Below are positions 24,938-29,193 of a DNA stretch of 29,193 nt, one piece after another; positions within the stretch are counted from its first letter, which is position 1, and each line of letters begins with the position of its first letter. Source of the stretch: Lobulomyces angularis (Eukaryota > Chytridiomycota > Chytridiomycetes > Lobulomycetales > Lobulomycetaceae); the NCBI GenBank assembly GCA_027604685.1, contig JADHYX010000280.1, positions 1-29,193 on the forward strand, given 5' to 3'. The position numbers and the translations under genes were made by a program. Below the pieces are notes generated by a model. It was not told the origin of the DNA. It made no database searches and worked only from the letters and a program-made list of their open reading frames with translations.

Positions 24938-27449
24938 ATGCTGCGACTTACCCAAAATACCAAACTAAGATCTTTAAAATTTGTTTGTCAAAAATATTTT
25001 TCAAATTCAAGTTGTACTTTAAAACTAACCGAAGAATTACCATTTCAATATGGTTCACAAAAAAAAAGCAACCCTATATTCAAAAAATCCAATGAATTTT
25101 CCGGAAATATGCCTAACTCACATGCTCCTAATTTAGATAATCCTATGCGTCAATTTCGCGATGCTGCACTTTTTAAAAGAAACATTCTTAAAGGAGCTTT
25201 TGAAAGTGTACTGAGTTTTATGGCGTACGACAAAGTATTGTGATTTTTGTTACAGTTCTGATTTTAATTGTTGAAATAAAAATAATAAAGGATGCTGGAC
25301 TATTTAATCACCAATTAAATGCAACTTCTCCACTTAAATCTTTGAACTTACTGGATTGGCACAAGTTATTATTGACAGTTAAATTTTATCAATTCAGAAA
25401 ACCAAATTTAGGAACGAACCAAAAAGTTGATGAAGTGTGCAAAAGAATTATGGCAAGGATGTCAGATTGTGGGATTCTACCCAGCGTTGAAGTTTATTCA
25501 GCTTTGGCTGGCATATATGCCCAATGTGGCCGCCCAGATATGGTAAAATGTTATGTTTTTTTATTTTATTTTCTAATTTCTTTTCATATTTTTAAATCAT
25601 TTTTATAAATATTACTTTTCCAGGTTGAACACTTTTCCAAAATTTCCCCAAGAGGCCTTAATTTTGCCAATAGTATGAGGTGTAAGGCATATGCAATAGA
25701 AAGGGATTATAAAAAATGTTTTGAAATTCTTGATAGTCTGGTTAAAAATATTAAGGTAGATGAACATGAAAAGCTTAGACAGGTTTTAATTCAGTAAGTT
25801 AATAATTTTTGTTTTTTTGTGGTAAAAATCTTCTTTATTAGAATAATTGAATCGTTAAAACCACCAAACCCCTACAGCAAAGAGGTCTTTGAAAAAGTTA
25901 TGCCTTATATTATCAATTTAAATTTATCATACAACCATCAGCTGTATGATGTCTTGATACAATATCATTCGTAAGATTACTTTTGCCGCTTGATCCCTAA
26001 AAATATTTCATTTATAGTGATGAAAATAATTTTGATGAAATGGTGAGATTGATGAAAGAAAAAAGTGCAGCAGGTTTGAATATTTCCACTAGAAGCTATA
26101 ACGCATTGATGCAGGTACAATATTTCTGGTAGTCGCAATATCAATAATTGAAAATTTTAGTACCAGAGTCGTCATAATCCAAAAGAAGTAATAACTTTAT
26201 TTGAAGAAATGTACTTAAAAAATGTATCTGCTACAACAAGTTGGTTTAAAATCAGTATTTTGTTAATGAAATTTTTTTTTTTAGCTACTTTCAACATCGC
26301 TATGAAAGCTGCTATAAATTTGAATGATCTTACTTTAGTTTTAAAATTTTATTTCGGAATGATGACTTCAAAATTGAAACCAAATCAGTTTTCGTGGATG
26401 TCATTAGGAGAAGCCCTTGTTCAGTGTGGTGGCAGTGCAAATTTGGAAAACCACGTTGAAGAAGCAGAAGGAAAAGTTTCTAGCAACCTTTTCAAATCTA
26501 TTCTTCTTGGGTTGTTTAAATTAGTGGAAAAAGCTGAAATATCTGAAAAAAGAAAAACAAATAATTTGGAACAGCTGAACAACTTAAACAACTTCAACTT
26601 GACAAAACAGCATTTGAGGTTAAAAAGAGATGTGATAGAGTATGACGCAAAGATATATGAAGCGGCGGAAAACATTATGTAAAAACAAAATTTGATTTTA
26701 TCTATTGAAATTCACCTGCTGTTTTTTTTCTATAAAGGTTTCTTTACCGTAAATACAAGGAAAATTTGGAATTGCCATCAATTGATATGTTATACTTTAA
26801 AATCGTTTTAAGATACGATTTTGAAAAAGCAAAAACATTTTTATTAACACTACATACACCTACAAAACGCGTAACTGATGCTAACCACTATATTACAGAC
26901 CCTTTAAATGCCTTTAATGAAACAAAGGCATACAATGATTATATTACGTTCTTATGCGAAAAGAATTTATATGCTGAAATTTACTCGGCATACGAAACAA
27001 TGAAATTTAGAAAAATTCCGTTAGAGCAGCACACGTATGACATATTATTATTTGCACTCATGAAGAAATATGATGAAGTTTTGCAACCAGGGGATCCTGT
27101 ACCGTTAGTGGTTTTTTTTTTTTATATTTTTTTTTTAGATTACATATTTTTATTTTTTTTTTAGGAATGAGATGATAAGAATAGTTTACAGTTTTGTAAA
27201 CTCTGCTTCTCATTTAGGAATGATTTACAAGAAGCGTTCCCAAAATTTATTTTTTGTACTTAGCAGTTTTGGGGGAACTGGAAAGGCTGACTATCATGTT
27301 GAATTAACAGAACAGGAATTAAAAAATATGGTTGAAAATATAAAAAACAAAAACATTGATGATTTTGTTTGGCCAACAATTGAGGTAATTACATTTTTTT
27401 TAGAAATTTTTACAACGTTTTTATATAGGAAGGAGTTACAGTGCCATGA
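24938..27449 (+). CDS. pentatricopeptide repeat (PPR) protein, probably mitochondrial
   Basis: Exons that join in phase: 24938-25234, 25291-25542, 25624-25793, 25842-25970, 26018-26114, 26161-26239, 26285-26678, 26738-27107; then 27139 (or 27165)-27384 and 27429-27449. The basic N-terminus (MLRLTQNTKLRSLKFVCQKY) looks like a mitochondrial presequence. PPR-type helix pairs follow: GILPSVEVYSALAGIYAQCG, STRSYNALMQYQSRHNPKEV, TTTTFNIAMKAAINLNDLTL, PLEQHTYDILLFALMKKYDE. PPR proteins bind organellar RNA for stability, processing or translation. The splice after 27107 is uncertain: only the acceptor before 27139 keeps the frame, and it adds an odd ITYFYFFF. The stop at 27447 depends on the last acceptor chosen. 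Family certain, specific target unknown. Confidence 0.8.
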
Positions 27450-27689
27450 CAAAAAAAAAAAGATGTGTTACAGAAAGTGATTCAATATTAACGAAAATGC
27501 TTACAGAATAGACTATTAATTTCAAATTATTTAATGTAGTTTTTTTTTTTTTTTGATTTTTAATACATGCTATAAAATTCATAGAAGTTTTCAACTTTGG
27601 TAAAGCTTTTATCAAAATCATTAAAAAAAACTATAATGGAACAAAAATTTTGGATATATACAATTTTTCTAAAAAAAAAATTAAAAAAT
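27450..27689. other. convergent 3' intergenic region
   Basis: 240 bp between the ends of the PPR gene and the LPMO-like gene, with a T16-like run around 27540. Contains a stretch that could extend the PPR reading frame if another last acceptor is used (to 27509). Nothing else is seen. Confidence 0.5.
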
Positions 27690-28481
27690 TCAAAAAAGAA
27701 ATATAGCAAACAGGACAGTAGGTAATGCAAACAGAGCTCTGGAAACTCGCAAAGGATTTTCTCCAGATTGATTGTAAGAATTTGAAGCACTGTCGTTATT
27801 TGATACAGAAGGAGAAGAAGGAGCAGCTTTTATAACTGCCGTTGATGATTTAGAATTTGATAAATCTTTTTCAACAATTTTTACATCACCACAACCCAAA
27901 TAAAAACCTAAAATTTGTTTTTTGATAAAATTTTTTACCAAGAAAAAAAAAAAGTTAAAAATACCCTTGTCATCTTCAGAGTCCCAAATCCATTGAACAA
28001 CCGCATGATCACTAACCTTATCTTCAGGTAATTTCAAAGTATATTGATTTAAAGTAATATCAAGTCCTTCAACCAACGTAATAAAACTTGAGTTTAAATT
28101 AAACTGTACTGAAATCTTTACACCAGGTGGATTAGGATGCGGAATTGTTGTATCCCATTTTATAGTAACATTCTATACTTTTGTTAAAAGACTTATTCAT
28201 TTTTATTTTAATTTTATTTACAGAACCAGATTCCCAAACTTCTGTGTAGTTTTGCAAAGGTGAATCCATGCAGGATTGTAAATTTGCTGCAGTTGGAGGT
28301 CTAAACAGTCAAAAATAGTACAACAATGAAAAAATAAGTTGGAATTTATAAAATTTAACCTTGGTTGGTACTTAATTCCAGGTGCAATTGCCATGTCTGG
28401 CCTAGCTTTTGGAGATGTCAAAATACCATGAGAAAAACATAAAAACGCTAAATATGCTGTTAAAAGAAATTCTTTCTTCAT
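27690..28481 (-). CDS. secreted LPMO-like (chitin-binding type-4-like) protein, probable GPI anchor
   Basis: Four exons (28360-28481, 28222-28300, 27965-28172, 27690-27907) give 208 aa in phase. A signal peptide (MKKEFLLTAYLAFLCFS) is followed directly by His (HGILTSPKARPDMAI). A mature N-terminal His is the hallmark of copper lytic polysaccharide monooxygenases and related His-brace proteins. A second candidate copper ligand lies in SDHAVVQWIWDSEDD, followed by GFYLGCGDVKIVE, which resembles the C-terminal strand with an aromatic axial residue. The tail is Ser/Asn-rich (about 145-185) and ends in a hydrophobic segment (ALFALPTVLFAIFLF) preceded by SGENP, as in a GPI signal. It may cleave chitin or cell-wall glycans, or act only in copper handling like X325/BIM1 proteins. 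Sequence alone does not decide. Confidence 0.6.
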
Positions 28482-28603
28482 ATTTATGTTGATGTTGTTT
28501 AATTAAATTTGTTTTTATTTACAAAATTTTAAATTAATCATTATGAGATTAATATAATATTTTTTGCTACTCCAGCCCCTTTTAGCCACCATCACAATAA
28601 TTT
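28482..28603. promoter_or_regulatory. short upstream region of the LPMO-like gene
   Basis: 122 bp between the ATG of the minus-strand gene and the TIR of element 3. The promoter must lie here or inside the inserted element, so the insertion may have displaced upstream regulatory sequence (inference). Confidence 0.4.
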
Positions 28604-28793
28604 GTGCTTGTGCATTATCTTTTTGAACATATAAAAAATACAAAAATAGTTTATTCACACCGAAATTATATAAAACACCTTACTATAATGATAAATGCCA
28701 AAAATTCTTACACAAAAACTATAAATAGTGAGTAAAAGTAAATATTTTTTTTTTGATCATTTAAAAACAAAATGGAATAATCAATTTGAAAAA

Positions 28794-28997
28794 ATGGAAA
28801 ATCTAATTTATGCTGCAAATCGATTAACTATTCATACAACTCATTTTTTTAAATATTTCATGTTAAACTATCCTGACTCTAGTAAATGGAATATGATCAA
28901 TACAGATTTTTTTGTTAGAATATACAAGTTTCTAAATAACCCAATAAAACAACAAAAGCCAGTTCGGGATCCACTTTTATTATTAATGAATTACTAA
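28794..28997 (+). CDS. element 3 cargo ORF, unknown
   Basis: From ATG 28794 the frame reads MENLIYAANRLTIHTTHFFK, then aromatic-rich helical sequence (FMLNYPDSSKWNMINTDFFV). The frame is open further upstream (to 28728) without another ATG. Its stop at 28995-28997 lies just before an intron-like 3' end (TTACTAAAAAAAAATTTTATTATAG, 28991-29015). A GTAAAT donor at 28882 would splice in phase to the next exon. The protein therefore probably continues and the ORF end shown is only provisional. No domain was recognised with confidence. Confidence 0.4.
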   Translation: MENLIYAANRLTIHTTHFFKYFMLNYPDSSKWNMINTDFFVRIYKFLNNPIKQQKPVRDPLLLLMNY

Positions 28998-29015
28998 AAA
29001 AAAATTTTATTATAG

Positions 29016-29193
29016 GAATGAATGGTGAAAAACTTAGAAATACCCAAATGCAAAGAAGACGTGAAACAAAATCTAAAAAAAACCAAAAAATTAGAAAAGA
29101 TTTAGAAGAACAAAAGGAATGTCTACCTAAACAGAATGTTTACGGTAAAAATGGATTAAGAAACAAAAATATACCTATTCCATCAAGAAAGTT
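29016..29193 (+). CDS. element 3 downstream exon, open to window end
   Basis: After the AG at 29014-29015 the frame reads MNGEKLRNTQMQRRRETKSK and stays open to the last base. It is very rich in Lys/Arg/Gln/Asn (KKNQKIRKDLEEQKE), with a coiled-coil or nucleic-acid-binding look. It is either an internal exon joined to 28794-28881 in phase or the start of a separate gene at ATG 29018. No family was recognised. Confidence 0.4.

Larger units (their letters stand above)
28604..29193. mobile_element. TIR element 3, left end, truncated by window
   Basis: Positions 28604-28630 repeat the first 27 nt of the element TIR (GTGCTTGTGCATTATC...), with the same T variant as the left end of element 1. Here the flanking dinucleotide is TT, not TA, so the border is mutated or the element is a relic. 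The interior holds plus-strand coding-like sequence unrelated to the cargo of elements 1 and 2. The right end is outside the window. Confidence 0.65.

Overview
The window is a piece of a nuclear eukaryotic genome. It is extremely AT-rich, with long poly-A and poly-T runs. Genes are dense and each is cut by several short introns (mostly 37-130 nt, GT..AG, T-rich). Exon joins were checked by hand for reading phase. The proteins (cytosolic HSP90 ending MEEVD, DNAJC3, M17 aminopeptidase, fungal-type endopolyphosphatase, PPR protein, LPMO-like GPI protein) suggest an opisthokont. An early-diverging fungus or a fungal relative is my best guess, but I cannot name the species. Genes use standard stop codons.

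Layout. 301-1342: a TA-flanked transposon-like element with 41-nt terminal inverted repeats (TIRs) and two non-transposase coding regions. 1422-3356 (-): ER co-chaperone DNAJC3/P58IPK. 3727-6133 (-): M17 leucyl aminopeptidase, 14 exons including a 10-nt microexon. 6723-9240 (+): TMEM214-like protein. 9978-11010 (+): seven-transmembrane protein. 11219-13731: a second, larger element with the same TIRs, holding a broken Tc1/IS630-type DDE transposase and at least three other coding regions. 13881-14264 (-): small protein with a possible mitochondrial presequence. About 14449-14546: a GC-richer hairpin island upstream of HSP90. 14837-17246 (+): HSP90. 17247-18587: mostly non-coding, with a repeat-containing minus ORF. 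18588-20708 (+): PPN1-type endopolyphosphatase. 21022-24362 (-): a 995-aa protein that appears to fuse a STARD3-like MENTAL membrane domain to a TTC39/IML2 region. 24938-27449 (+): mitochondrial-type PPR protein. 27690-28481 (-): secreted, probably GPI-anchored LPMO-like protein. 28604 to the end: start of a third element with the same TIR end and other coding content.

The host genes are not an operon. They are independent loci, mostly housekeeping or endomembrane functions: ER folding, vacuolar polyphosphate, late endosome/lipid contacts, mitochondrial RNA, cell wall. The two most unusual items are the MENTAL-TTC39 fusion and the family of Tc1-like elements that share ends but carry different, partly spliced cargo genes.
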